A DNA stretch of 64,000 nucleotides from Acanthococcus lagerstroemiae (taxonomy: Eukaryota; Arthropoda; Insecta; Hemiptera; Eriococcidae), in assembly GCA_031841125.1 (NCBI GenBank), contig CM063109.1:4936321-5000320 (forward strand), written 5' to 3'. The notes below the pieces were generated by a model. It did no database searches. It worked only from the letters and a program-made list of their open reading frames with translations, and was not told the origin of the DNA. Each line of letters starts with the position of its first letter. The first letter of the stretch is position 1. Below, piece after piece: positions 34,261-44,829 of this stretch. The translations under genes were made by a program, and so were the position numbers.

Positions 34261-34959
34261 TCAAAGTGAAAAAACTGTAGGATCTGTTACGATGAATTTT
34301 AAAAATTGCAATATCTACAGCGTGTAAATGGTGCAAATATTCAAAGGGAGGGGGCTAATGAATTCGTTCACATTCACCTCTTAACATTGCTCTTGGGATT
34401 CGGCATTGCTTCCATTCGTCAAATTGTCAACTGTGACATTAAAATTAATAAGCTACTGTGGGGGGGGGGTGTATAAATTCCTCAGCTTGTAATTTTTGAT
34501 AATCTAATTCAATCTTTCAAACTTTGTTAGTATTTTCGTCAAATTTCCAAAGGAACATAGCTAAACTGCCCACCACGTTACTGTGTGGAGGGGGTGAGGG
34601 GAATAGTCTGTCCCTTGCCCTCTTTGTCCGCTGTAGCTCTAGGTGAACCGAGGTACAGTTGTGGGAATAATATTATTCTAGTCGTAATCTTACATGATAC
34701 GTAACCTCTGCGCCGAAGAAACACAGCTTATAGCTTAGAAAAAATTAATTTTCGTTTTGATATTATATTGATTCTTGTTTTATCGTGAAGACATTGCTCC
34801 AAATCGAGCCAATTATCTTTAAATCGCTCTTCTGAGAAAAAAACTTTTCGAAGCTTGTTTCTTCAGCACAGGTCATATATACCAACAGTAACCGACAACT
34901 TTGATCACTCATCAGTTTTGCCGAAATATCTAGCGGGCCACTGCAGTAGCTGGAACTGA

Positions 34960-35540
34960 TTTCAAGTTGGCGTGGTCTGTCGTTTCCAGCGTTACACGAG
35001 AACACAACGCGCCTGCTTGTCTAGCTTTGAGTGAGGAAGACGCGCAACAGGCCTCATGTTTTACGAAACCCTGCTATATGAAGTGATAATTACCGGTTGC
35101 GCGTCTTATGTCTCCTTTTTAAGCCGAAAAACCTCGTTGATAGTTGATAGTCTCCCACCCCCCTCCCCCTCCAGCCGGTATAAAATGTACAAGCTGGGGA
35201 GAGAACCGCGCGACCGTTGCGTTGATAATTTGTGTTTCCTTTCGCGCTGACCGCTAAAATTATTAATTTCGATAATTATCGGCGCTGCTGCGCAAGAAAC
35301 CTGTTTGACGGGAGCGACCCGACCGGACCCGGCCGTGAGCTCGGCGCTGCGCCGCAGCGTTCGCTCGGTGTCGATGTCGCCCGTGCACGTCGACCGCGCT
35401 GGACGGGCCAGCGCGCTGCGCTGGTGGACGCTCGATGACACGCCGACTAATTATCGTAATTCCGCGGCTGCAATTTTCAATTACACCGGCGGGATGTATA
35501 AACGACGATACACACGATTAGTATCAACGCCGAATTAAAT
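34960..35540 (+). promoter_or_regulatory. Intronic GC-rich island with TATA box, candidate internal promoter or enhancer
   Basis: About 580 bp of unique sequence with very high CpG density at 35200-35470 (CCGACCGGACCCGGCCGTGA, GTGCACGTCGACCGCGCTGG), set in AT-rich intron. A canonical TATAAAA is at 35179-35185, with the CpG-rich part downstream of it. The block ends in AT-rich homeodomain-like words (GACTAATTATCGTAATTCCG). No plausible coding frame. It could start a short isoform lacking bHLH and PAS-A, or be a CpG-rich enhancer; neither can be settled from sequence alone. Confidence 0.35.
35179..35185 (+). promoter_or_regulatory. TATA-box-like motif in the intronic island
   Basis: TATAAAA within CCGGTATAAAATGTACAAGC. 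It is on the gene's strand, about 520 bp upstream of the next coding exon. No matched initiator could be fixed by eye. Confidence 0.25.
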
Positions 35541-35707
35541 TAACGATAATACGTCACAACATACGGACATGTGTATTATGTGCGCTCGATGATGTCTTCT
35601 GGCGCAGCTTGTGGTTCTGTCCTCTGTCGTGTCTTTAGTTTTTCTCTTTAGCGACATATTTATCCGAACGAGAGCCTGTTTCTATATGTACTCGTTTTGC
35701 TTTCCAG

Positions 35708-35895
35708 AGACTGGATATCAGGGGACGTGTTAAGGTGCTACACGGTCAGTACCGGAAGACCGAGGAGCCTCCTCTGGCGTTGTTCGCAATCTGCACTCCT
35801 TTCGGTCCGCCGTCGTTGTTAGAAATACCACACAAGGAAGTAATGTTTAAGAGTAAACATAAATTGGATCTCTCGCTAGTTTCTATGGATCAAAG
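35708..35895 (+). CDS. ss: Spineless/AhR exon: PAS-A/PAS-B linker and start of PAS-B
   Basis: Sixty-two codons plus two bases. The reading starts RLDIRGRVKVLHGQ, continues RKTEEPPLALFAICTPFGPP and ends with KSKHKLDLSLVSMDQ. It covers the last strand of PAS-A and the start of PAS-B, the part which in vertebrate AhR forms the ligand and Hsp90 binding region (compare FIFRTKHKLDF). Acceptor TTTTGCTTTCCAG/AGACTG and donor CAAAG/GTAATG; entry phase 0, exit phase 2, so the next exon must supply one base for Arg. Confidence 0.95.
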
Positions 35896-36504
35896 GTAAT
35901 GTACTCATATACTTTTACGTTAAGCAGCCTCTGTCACTTGGTATATCGCGTGTATTCGCGCATCATATATTTTAGCGTAACATGGTAAATGATGAGCTAA
36001 TTTTTCGCGGTCGAGAATTCTGAGAGATTTTTATCAGGATTGGGTTCAGGGGATAATCTTTTTTCATGGCTGACCAAAATGATCATTTCACGGGAATTCT
36101 CGTAGCATGCACTGAGCTGTGCGCTTCGGGCGAGGAGGTCGTAGCATTGTCAACATCACTGTAGATGCACATATTTACACTGAAGAACAAAACATCGTTT
36201 TCGAAACATTTTTATTTTGACAACATATATTCCGGAAGGCATGTATCATCCTTCAGTTGTGCAATTAGCGCAACATTGTCGCTATATCGTGTCGATGATA
36301 GAGTTTTCGAAGTCCCATTAGAATATAAGGATTTCGGCAAGTGACGAACAGCGCCGGCGGAACTACGTTTTTCTAAGGAAACAAGCCCAAAAATTTGTCG
36401 ACTTTGTTTTTTGGAGTGGAGTTCACAATAAAACTATTCATACAACTGGTTGTCTCATTACTGTTCCATCTATGAAAATCTTCGAAATCGCTTCCAATTA
36501 GTTT

Positions 36505-39077
36505 CAGGGCCGGCAACTTTTCATAATCCCATGTGTAGGAAAAAAACAACACTGATTTTATACAACAACGTTTCATTATCGTATCATTAGGTATACATAA
36601 AAATTAAGCTTGAATGTCGAAGCAGAAGAGCGGAGTGAGAGCTGTCGCTCTTAAGGGAAAGATAGAAGTTTAAGGTTTTGCTTCAATCTGTATGCATAAG
36701 CTTTCTCGTTCACTTCAAAGCGAACGCTCCACAAAATGAAACGAGTGCTTCAAAAAGATAACAACGTTTGTTCAAGTTGTTACCAGCCGACGTATCTGTC
36801 CAAGGAACTTCTTATAAATCGAAAATCATTCGAAGACGTGAAGACAAAGATGGTGGTGGTGTACAGGTGGAAAAGGCACCAAAAACGTAGAAAACTATGA
36901 AATAATTTTCGGGGAAAATCTCCGATGATTTCCAAAGAATTTCATCAGAAATCTTCGAGAAGATTCCTTTTTATTTCCGAAGAATTTTATCGAAAATATT
37001 AGGGAAAATTTTCCGATCATTGTCGAAGAATTTCATCGGATATCACTGAGGAAAATCTCCGATGATTTCAGGAGAATTTTTTTGGAAATCTTTTTCGGAG
37101 AATTTCATTGGAAATCTTCAGAAAAAATTTCCAATGTTTTCCAAAGAATTTCTTCAAAAATCTTCAGGAAAATTTTCCGATAATTTATGAAGAATTTCAT
37201 CGGAAATATTTGGGAAAAAACTCAGATGGTTTTTGGAAGAATTTTATTGAAAATCTTCAGGAATAATCTACGAAGATTTTTAAGGAATTTCATCGGAAAA
37301 TTTTGGGAAAAAAATTCCAATAATTTCCGAAGAAACTATTTTCCACTCATGCGATGGAATCAGAGATTTTTCCTGAAGATTTGTGATGAAATTCTTCGGA
37401 AATCAGCCCACAATTTTCAAAGAATTTTATCGAAAATAATTTGAGAAAAATTTTCGATAACTTCAAAAAAGGGTCAGTAGAAATCTTCGAAAATAATCTC
37501 CACTAATTTTCGGAGAATATCTTCAGAATCCATTTCCAACAGTTTCCGTAAAATTTTATGAAAAATCTTCGGGGAAATCTGTGATCCCATCGCATGAGTG
37601 GGAAATAGTCTCAACTTTTCGGGAATCGGAATTTTTCTCCACAAATTCCCGATGAAATTCCTTAAAAATCATCGGAAATTCTACTCGAAGATTTCCGATG
37701 AAATTCTTCGAAGATCATCAAACATTTTCCCTGGAGATTTTTGATATAATTCTTCATAAAACCATCGGAGTTCTCCCCCCCCCCCCCGAATATTCTTCAA
37801 AAATTATCAGAAAATTTTTTCGATAAATTTTGATGAAATTTTTTGGAAAACACCGACAATTTTTTCTAAAGACTTCCGATGAGACTCTTCGTTAATTACC
37901 GGAATTTTTTCCCAAAAATTTCCAATGAAATTCCTTTAAAAAATTGGAGATTTTTCCTAGAGATTTTTGATAAAATTCTTCAAAAACTGTCGGAATTTTT
38001 CCCCGATTGTTTCCTGTTCAGAAATTATTGGAAAATTTTCTTGAAGAATTTGGATGAAATTTTTTAGAAAACATTGGAAATTCTTTTAAAACATTTCCAA
38101 TGGGATTCTTCGGAAATTTTCTGATTTTTTTTCCCAAAATTTCCGATGAAACTCGTTTAAAATCTTCGGAGATTCTTCTCGAAGATTTCTAATGAAATTA
38201 ACCCTTTGAAATCATCAGGGATTTTTCCTGATGATTTCCGATAAAATTCTTTAAAAATCATCGGATTTTTCCGAAATATTTTTGATAAAATTCTGTAAAA
38301 ATTATCGGAAGATTTTTGAAGAAATTCTTCGGAAAACATTGGAAATTTTCTCTGAAGATTTCCGATGAAATTCTCCGGAAATTATCAGAGATTGTTCTCA
38401 AAGATTTATAATAAAATTCTTTGGAAATCATTGGAGATTTTCTCCGAATATTCCTGATGAAATTTTTCGGAAATCATCGGTAAAATATCCCAAAAATTTC
38501 CGATGAAAATATCAGGATATCATCGAACCTTTCTTCTGAAGAAATACTTCAAAAATCATCAGAGATATTTCTCGATGATTTCCAATAAAATCCTTCGGTA
38601 TCGTTAGAGATTTTCCTTAAAATTTTCAACAAAATTCTCCTGAAATCATCGGAGATTCTTCTCAGTGATGTCCGATGAAATTCTTCGAAAATTATCGGAA
38701 ATTTTTCCTTAATATTTTCGATAAAATTCCTTGGAAATTATCTTCGGAAATCAAAGGAATCTTCTCGAAGATGAATGATAACTGCATGTGTTTTTCGAAA
38801 AAAAGTCTCCTCGGGACCAGATGCAATTTTTCGCGGGCGAAAGCTTCACTTTTGAAGTTAACACTCCTCTTTGTGCGCACAACTCAAAGGGAAACCTGTT
38901 TCCCGAAGCAAACGCTCTCACTCCTGAGCACAAGCTTCCTCTTCACTTTTTTTATGCATACACACTGCAGCTTGCACTTTACTTTTGCGAAGTGACAGCT
39001 GAAGCTTCTCCTTATGCATCCAATTGTGTTAATGTGTAGCATTCGCTACACCCGCTATACAGAAGTTGCCGGCCCTG
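36505..39077. mobile_element. 2.57-kb hAT-type element filled by a fold-back minisatellite
   Basis: Termini CAGGGCCGGCAACTT and AAGTTGCCGGCCCTG are perfect 15-bp inverted repeats. The flanks are ATTAGTTT (36497-36504) and ATTAGTTG (39078-39085), seven of eight equal. Between them, 36900-38770 is an array that turns over in the middle. Subterminal segments (36600-36890, 38800-39060) are unique and rich in GCTT/AAGC words (GAAGCAGAAGAGCGGAGTGA, CGAAGCAAACGCTCTCACTC). No transposase, so it is non-autonomous. Confidence 0.85.
36900..38770. repeat. Inverted minisatellite array (fold-back)
   Basis: Units built from GAATTTCATCGGAAATCTTC and GGGAAAATCTCCGATGATTT, about 30 bp and about 60 bp as pairs, fill 36900-37470. 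From about 37580 to 38770 the same units are reverse-complemented (CCGATGAAATTCTTCGGAAA). The axis is near 37470, shown by ACTATTTTCCACTCATGCGA at 37333 and its complement ending near 37608. A transcript of this intron could fold into a very long, bulged hairpin. Short Lys/Asn/Phe-rich frames are by-products. Confidence 0.85.
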
Positions 39078-39539
39078 ATTAGTTGACAAACATCATGAGA
39101 AACCGCAGGGAAAGTAATGTGAAAGTGAAACATGTTAGGACTTCCCAGTTCAGTATGAATCAATTGAACCACGTTCTACAACAAAATGCAGGCTAAAAAA
39201 ATACATTTTTCGAAAATGTTTAGAAACCGACCGTAAGCTGCAGCTCGATAGAGGAATAATTTTGCTGATATTTTGGAAAACATAGTCACAAAGTGATACT
39301 ATACCAGGAAATGATTTAGTAATACCAACTTATTGCTCTGGTGAACTCTGGAACTATGTAACTCCTACTATGGAGAATATTAGCAAAATTTATCCATCTA
39401 GGTGCAGACGAAAACTTTCTCTTCAGAATATCTGAAACAGTATTTCTTCAACTTGAATTTCTTAGTCGGAATTGACGAGTAATTATAATATTGAGTTTGA
39501 AGGTCACATAGTGGATCAACTTCCTATCAAGTTGTGGAA

Positions 39540-40492
39540 TTATAGGGGGGACGGGGGCTAGTTATCAGCGGGGTAAGTTGTCTGAACCTTTATTTATAAC
39601 TCCCGTGTAAAAGGTGCTTTTTCGAATCTAATGACGTCAGAGGACTCTGTAGTATACCAACGCGTTAACCATACCTAGTAAACTTCGCGATTATGGAACT
39701 GACCTGATTTATTGTGATTTGATTTTTTCATAACAAAAAAATTAACAAAAGTCACGTTTTATAAACAAGAAGTTCACTCTCATGAGTGTAATATTTTGTA
39801 CTGGCAAAAATCAAATACTGTGTGCTACGTAGAATTTCTTCAGCTATCTTTGGGTGCATTAGAACCTACAATTACTTTTACCCCCCCCCCCCCCCCAAAA
39901 AAAAAAAAATAATAATAATAAAATTATACTTTCTAAACTCCCTCAATCCGGGGCAAGTTGTCCCGTTACAAAAATTATCAATTAATGCGAATTTTGTTGC
40001 ATGTTTTTCGAAAATGGTACGAAGATACGTTCGTAAGACGTTTTTAGCACAAGACCTACCCCATCATGTATGACAACTTACCCGGGTATAGGGCAAGTTG
40101 CCACAAAAAAGTAGCCGCGCTTAAGAATATTTGGGGCCAACTGTATGAAAATTTTTTGTATTTTTATACACCATATTGTAGCCAAGGTTTGTAGCTACAA
40201 TTTAAGCCTAATTTGAAGTTTTTCGGTCCAATATTTTCTGTACATTTTCAGCACGAGACAATTTACCCCATCATGTATGACAGCTAACCCGGATATGGGG
40301 CAAGTTGTCACAAAAAAAGTAGCCGCGCTTAAAAATGTTTGGGGCTAATCGTATGAAAAATGTATACGCTTTTTTGTAGTCAAGGGTTGTTGCTATAATT
40401 TGAGCCTAATTTGAAGTTTTTCGGTCCAATAGTTTTTTCAGAATTTTAAGGTTTCTAAAAATTGTGACAACTAACCCCCCGGTCTCCCTTAT
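39540..40492. mobile_element. TIR element with internal ~207-bp tandem repeat
   Basis: The left end TAGGGGGGACGGGGGCTAGT and the right end, read on the other strand, TAAGGGAGACCGGGGGGTTA are imperfect inverted termini. Inside, a unit with GGGGCAAGTTGTC, AAAAAGTAGCCGCGCTTAA and TTTGAAGTTTTTCGGTCCAA is present twice (about 40062-40268 and 40269-40465), plus a partial unit upstream (39950-40061). A poly-C/poly-A run lies at 39880-39910. Superfamily not assigned; a TA or TTA target is possible. Confidence 0.7.
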
Positions 40493-40959
40493 TGACATAT
40501 TTTCACACTATCTTGAATTTGTGCTCATTCATAGTAGAACGATTAGAAGGATGGGTTTTTCTATATCAAGTTTTGTAAAGGGGAATACGAAAAACATTTC
40601 TAGCATATTCATACTTATGTTTTAAAAACACAACTTAAATTTTTCTGAAGTATTCGGTAAGTCGCTACAATATTTTATCATTTTGCATTTTTTAATCGTT
40701 GTTTGGAAAATGTACATAAATGTTGAAAAAATGAAAGAAAAAATCCTAAGGGAGCCACAGCCCTACTCGAAATTCTTAAGGGCCGTTCCGCCGCCTATGT
40801 TGATGAAAAAAATAACTCGTAGTGCTGCAGAGCTTCCTGTTCCCGAACGTTATATCCGGAACAACATTTTGTTCTTCAGTGTAAACATGTATCATCAAAC
40901 TTAGAACCAGTAAAACAATTCGATATTCATATCTCGTGTTTAGTATAGTCTGTCATACA

Positions 40960-41110
40960 AGTAAAGGTCTCAGACAGGCTTGAATAGTATTTACAGAATT
41001 TCAGATATACCTTAAATTGGGTCTTACGTGTCTTAACAGATAATCACGAACTCAGTCTGGACAGGATCTTAAGAAGTTTTATAACGTTTTATCAATACCT
41101 GACTAGTTTT
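40960..41110. repeat. Degenerate AGTCTT-type quasi-periodic sequence, block 4
   Basis: Short block with GTCTCAGACAGGCTTGAATA, GGGTCTTACGTGTCTTAACA and GGATCTTAAGAAGTTTTATA; same class as 33780-34260. Confidence 0.5.
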
Positions 41111-41212
41111 AATAGGGCCTGTCTGAATGCGTTTGAATAGAAAAAAATGCCTCAAGTCCGCCTGTGTTCATGATAAGGCTTATGGATGCACTAGCCCGCC
41201 GAGAACCAGGTA

Positions 41213-41431
41213 GTTTGGTTGGACGAGTGGATAGCGCGCTATGGTCTCGGAATTCGAAGGTCCCGGGTTCGAGCCTACGTAACAACTCTCTACATTTCGA
41301 TCTAGGCCGGATTTTCGGCAAGATGAGAAAAGGGCTAAGACTGCCCTAACAGCCTCCCCGACGTCTCTGAGGTAATGCTCGAAAGGGCGGATTCCAAGGC
41401 TCGGATTGAAAGTAAAATTAGAAAAAAGTAC
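41213..41431 (+). repeat. tRNA-derived SINE, full copy
   Basis: The head GGTTGGACGAGTGGATAGCG CGC resembles a tRNA gene with an A-box-like region. The B box GGTTCGAGCC is intact at 41266-41275, as RNA polymerase III would need. The body follows with CTAGGCCGG, AAAAGGGCTAAGACTGCCCT and CCTCCCCGACGTCTCTGAGG. The tail GCTCGAAAGGGCGGATTCC ends in an A-rich stretch (ATTAGAAAAAAG). Two further copies lie at 16118 and 18779. Inserted in an intron in the sense orientation. Confidence 0.85.
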
Positions 41432-41939
41432 CTCTACTACCACTGCCCGATCCGGAATATTCAAATGCCCACTGTTGACCAGTAAAAATTTTTGAAAGCT
41501 CTACTCCGTCCCTGGATAAGGCCTATCTAGTAGCATAGTTATACCAAAATTTTGGACAGGATTTTCAATTTCCAAAAATCTTTTCCCCTTCATTTTTCAG
41601 TTGTCTCAGTTTAATGCAGAGAGAAAAACTGTTTTTATTTGTGGGGGAGATCCCCCTTCCATAACTACGTTGTTGTTAACGTAGAATTTGAACATACTGT
41701 CTTTTCTGGATAAAATTTCGACATATTTTCTTGCAACTTGTGTTTCTATGCGTGCGTTATTCGTTCATCCTTCCCATTTAAATTTGCCGATCTCTGTACG
41801 TTCACCATCTTGTGAGGCTTCTGCCCGCCTTCAAAACAGTCAGCTGGCAACTTTTCATACAGCATAGGTTTGAGAGATGCTGGACTATGCGCCGAGCACA
41901 AGATCGCCTTTATTCGCCCATGCAGTTAACACTAGAGAT

Positions 41940-42142
41940 CAGGGACGGATTAACACTTTCTGGCGTAGGAAGTAAGATCAAAATTGGCGCCTTCGGCGAG
42001 CTCTACGCCGATAATGCGCCGAGGCACTATACCGCTCTGATGCGTTTGTTTTGAAAATTAAAATTTTTGCCCCCTGATGGTGCCCTTTTCTTCTCCGTGC
42101 CAGAAGCAAATACTTCTCATGTTTACGTGTTAATCCGCCCGG
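41940..42142. mobile_element. Possible small hAT-type element
   Basis: Starts CAGGGACGGATTAACAC and ends GTGTTAATCCGCCCGG, a good inverted pair. The flanking octamers CTAGAGAT and CTACGAAT agree at only five positions, so target duplication is weak. The terminus resembles that of the element at 59807 (CAGGGGCGGATAGG). Confidence 0.5.
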
Positions 42143-42386
42143 CTACGAATAGTTTTTGTTTCGAATTTTTGTTTTTCGGACTTATGGGATTTCGAAAATA
42201 ACTCGATCAGTTATTGTAATAGATTATTTGCTTTGCACGGACCCTCGAAATTAGAAAAATTTAGCTCGCTGCACTCAAAAAAATCTTTTTTTTACTCTTT
42301 GGAGAATCAACACTTCGAAATATCGTATGTCCGCGTAAAATTATTTTAATACCGGATTTGCCTAATGTCTATTTCTCCATTTTTAG

Positions 42387-42493
42387 GGGCAAAGCGTTAT
42401 TGGGATACTCGGATAGCGAGTTAGCCAATATGGGAGGTTATGATCTCGTTCATTACGATGACCTCGCCTACGTTGCCAGTGCTCATTCTGAAT
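42387..42493 (+). CDS. ss: Spineless/AhR exon: middle of PAS-B
   Basis: One base completes the Arg begun in the previous exon; then 35 codons read GKALLGYSDSELANMGGYDL and VHYDDLAYVASAHSE. This is the PAS-B helical region; AhR has the same layout (GYTEAEL...GYQFIHAADMLYCAESH). Acceptor CCATTTTTAG/G and donor GAAT/GTAAGT; exit phase 1. Confidence 0.96.
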
Positions 42494-42643
42494 GTAAGTA
42501 TGCAAGATTTCAATATTTCGTTTTGTGGAATATCCATTCAAACTGGCCTTGGAAATAGGACTTAAAGGTGCCTAAGTTCTATATTCGAGTGGATTCACTT
42601 TACTGTGTGAAACTTGACTAATTTTTGTGGCATCTCTTTGCAG
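42494..42643 (+). other. Short intron in PAS-B
   Basis: A 150-bp GT-AG intron, the only short one in the gene, with a CTCTTTGCAG acceptor. No insertions. Confidence 0.93.
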
Positions 42644-42785
42644 TACTAAAGACTGGAGCATCGGGGATGATCGCCTATCGATATCAAACGAAAGACGGTA
42701 CGTGGCAGTGGCTGCAGACAAGCTCTAGACTAGTCTACAAGAACTCCAAACCTGATTTTGTCATTTGCACGCACAGGCCACTGAT
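42644..42785 (+). CDS. ss: Spineless/AhR exon: end of PAS-B and PAC motif
   Basis: Two bases complete a Leu; then LKTGASGMIAYRYQTKDGTW and QWLQTSSRLVYKNSKPDFVI lead to CTHRPL. It is the beta-sheet half of PAS-B with the PAC signature (W.W.Q....VYKN..PD.I). Acceptor CTCTTTGCAG/TACTAA, donor CTGAT/GTAAGT. The exit phase is 2, and the next exon's first base makes Met. Confidence 0.96.
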
Positions 42786-43084
42786 GTAAGTTCACAACTT
42801 AGTTTATTATTATCCACGCGTGCAGTTTTGTATTATGGAAAAAGGGAGGAGGGGTCCTTACAATTTTTGTTTTCCTTAAAAGAAGATCCGAACCTTCTCC
42901 TTAGGTATTACAGAAGGGAGAACGTCGAATGAACGATCGAAGTGAAATTTTGTTCGAAAAAGTGGGAGAAATGAGAGGTATTACTGATTTTTAATACCTC
43001 TTCAAATTGTAGAACAGACCTCTATTTGGGTTCTAAAGTTAATATTTTCCCCTCCAAGTAGACGACACTGACTTTCATAAAGTT

Positions 43085-43180
43085 CGAAATTTTGACATTT
43101 TTATGTCTTTACTTTGGCGCACAACGGAAAAAAGCGTTACGTTGGAGCGTGACGAAAAGAGCGTTACGAAAATAATAGTA
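43085..43180. repeat. Repeat family D, inverted fragment
   Basis: Its reverse complement (GTGCGCCAAAGTAAAGACAT AAAAATGTC) matches 45808-45838, and it adds two AGCGTTACG words. Confidence 0.6.
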
Positions 43181-43274
43181 ATAAATAAAAATAATAAGAC
43201 TGACTGAATTACTGACTTACTTACTTAACACTCTTCATTCCCCGGCGAGCACCACACTCCTTGTATCAACCTGT

Positions 43275-43636
43275 ATTCCCTTGTGGGCATCACGTTCCTT
43301 GTACCAGCCTGCGAGCACTAGGCTCTGCTAGTGCGTCATCTTGCAGACGAGCCTGCAACAACGAGAGAGCATTTTCATGTCTGCTTCGCGAACTGCGCCG
43401 ACATAAGAATGTCATCTTTCAGCGAATATGGCGTCCAAAAAATGAGCGCACCAAAAAATATGGAGCGCAACGTACTCTACGGGGCGTAGCAGACGACGAC
43501 ATTCTCATGCCGGCGCAATCCACGAAGCAGACTTGAAAATGCTCTCCCGTTGTTGCAGACTCGTCTGCAAGATGATGCAATAGCAGAGCGTAGTGCTAGC
43601 AGGCTAGTACAAGGAACATGATGCTCACAAGGGAAT
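43275..43636. repeat. Fold-back repeat with ~140-bp arms
   Basis: The left arm from ATTCCCTTGTGGGCATCACG to about 43414 pairs with the right arm from about 43495 to 43636. Matched landmarks are CTTGTACnAGCCTGC, GCACTAnGCTCTGCTA, CATCTTGCAGACGAG, CTGCAACAACG, GAGAGCATTTTCA and GTCTGCTTCG. Identity is roughly 85-90 per cent by eye, loop about 80 bp. It could be a fold-back transposon or a solo hairpin. The frames inside are not genes. Confidence 0.85.
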
Positions 43637-43639
43637 TCG

Positions 43640-44825
43640 TCAATCAGTGTCATCGGACCATAGGATGGCTAGAGCTGAAGTAATGTAGAAAAAGTAAAAT
43701 GACTACGATCCGGAAGATGATCGTTTTATTCATTTTTAATATTATACTTCGTTTATAATTTTAATTAACTTTGTTCGTTGGTATTGATCTATGTTATTCA
43801 AAATACCAAACGTATTCTTGGGGTCATATGTAGTTCCACCTGAAGCCCCCCTCAATTTCAAACAAAACAACTTCTCTAATCATGTTTATGGGGGTCGAAA
43901 ACATACATTTTGGTACCTTGTTTATATTGAAAATTAGAGTTTGGCCTCTTCCCTGTAAAGCATTTTTTCACATTTCAAACAAAATAATTTCAAAATCGCG
44001 TGGGAGTGGGCAAAAATATACATTTTGATACCCCACTCAGTATTGTTAAAAAATTTGAGTTTTCCCCTCACCTCTGAAGCTTCCTTTGAGGTCTGGGTTC
44101 TAAAACTGTAAGAAATTTTTTTTTTTCACCACTTTGTGAATAACTAGCTTGAAAAAGGTGAAACATTTATTTCCATTTCAATAGCAGAGTTAGCAACACT
44201 GAACCCTTCTACGAGTGATCCTCAAACGGTAGTAGAATATTCACAACTTGTAGTGGAGCTACAATACACTAACAAAATTAAGAAAAACAAAATTATGATC
44301 TTTGGTCATTTTGGAAGAGAGCACTTTCATATTATGTGTGCATCTATTAGTTGTGATTATCATTTTGTTTTTAATACATGATATTGTATTTTACATCTTA
44401 CGGTTGGGGTGGTCAGTGTTACAATATTCTGAATTTTTTTGTGATATCGAGTAGCATCGCTGTATCTTGAAGGCATCATGGAAATTTGAATTGTACACCT
44501 CAGTCCAAAATGTAAGCCACTTCTCAAACCGACGCAGTATCACACCACAGTATCTTGTACTGAATATAATAGGTATCGGAATTCAGAATATCGTGCAACT
44601 GCAGGCTTATGGACTGGAACGAAACCGAAGTATCAAAACCGGTAATACCAAAAGTTTTCCAGGGGAAAATACAGAAAGCGAATAGCGGAACAAATTTCCA
44701 GAAACCAGAAAACCTATACCAGAAAATTGTTTGAAAAACCTCCTCCAACTGATATTGAAACCAATAGGCTAGTGATGAAAAAAATGACGATAAAAAAAAG
44801 ATCAAAATCAATGAGTACATGGATG
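43640..44825. other. No recognisable feature
   Basis: AT-rich intronic sequence. At 43810-44110 a phrase (CCCTCAATTTCAAACAAAA...AACATACATTTTGGTACC) recurs once in diverged form, suggesting an old ~130-bp duplication. Nothing else. Confidence 0.4.
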
Positions 44826-44829
44826 GAAG

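Larger units (their letters stand above)
30837..35707 (+). other. Intron between PAS-A and the PAS-A/PAS-B linker exon
   Basis: A 4.9-kb GT-AG intron. It holds a hAT-type element at 31510, an AT-rich tract at 31975-33600 in which I see only loose recurrences of words like AAATTTTGGTC, the AGTCTT block at 33780 and a striking GC-rich island at 34960-35540. Otherwise unremarkable. Confidence 0.9.
35896..42386 (+). other. Intron within PAS-B
   Basis: A 6.5-kb GT-AG intron. Nearly half is one hAT-type element with a fold-back minisatellite (36505-39077). A TIR element with a tandem repeat (39540-40492), an AGTCTT block, a SINE and a possible small hAT-type element follow. Segments 35896-36490, 39090-39535, 40495-40955 and 41440-41930 show nothing else. 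Confidence 0.9.

Noticed and set aside
36170..36262. Possible repeat with 40840-40905 in inverted orientation (TTTACACTGAAGAACAAAA)
   Set aside because: Only about 20-25 bases match well; too little to delimit an element.
37187..38995. Asn/Lys/Phe-rich frames such as NFIGNIWEKTQ...
   Set aside because: Translation of the fold-back minisatellite; they occur on both strands.
41213..41285. A possible tRNA gene
   Set aside because: A- and B-box-like parts are present but the cloverleaf cannot be closed, and the sequence runs on into a SINE body with other copies nearby.
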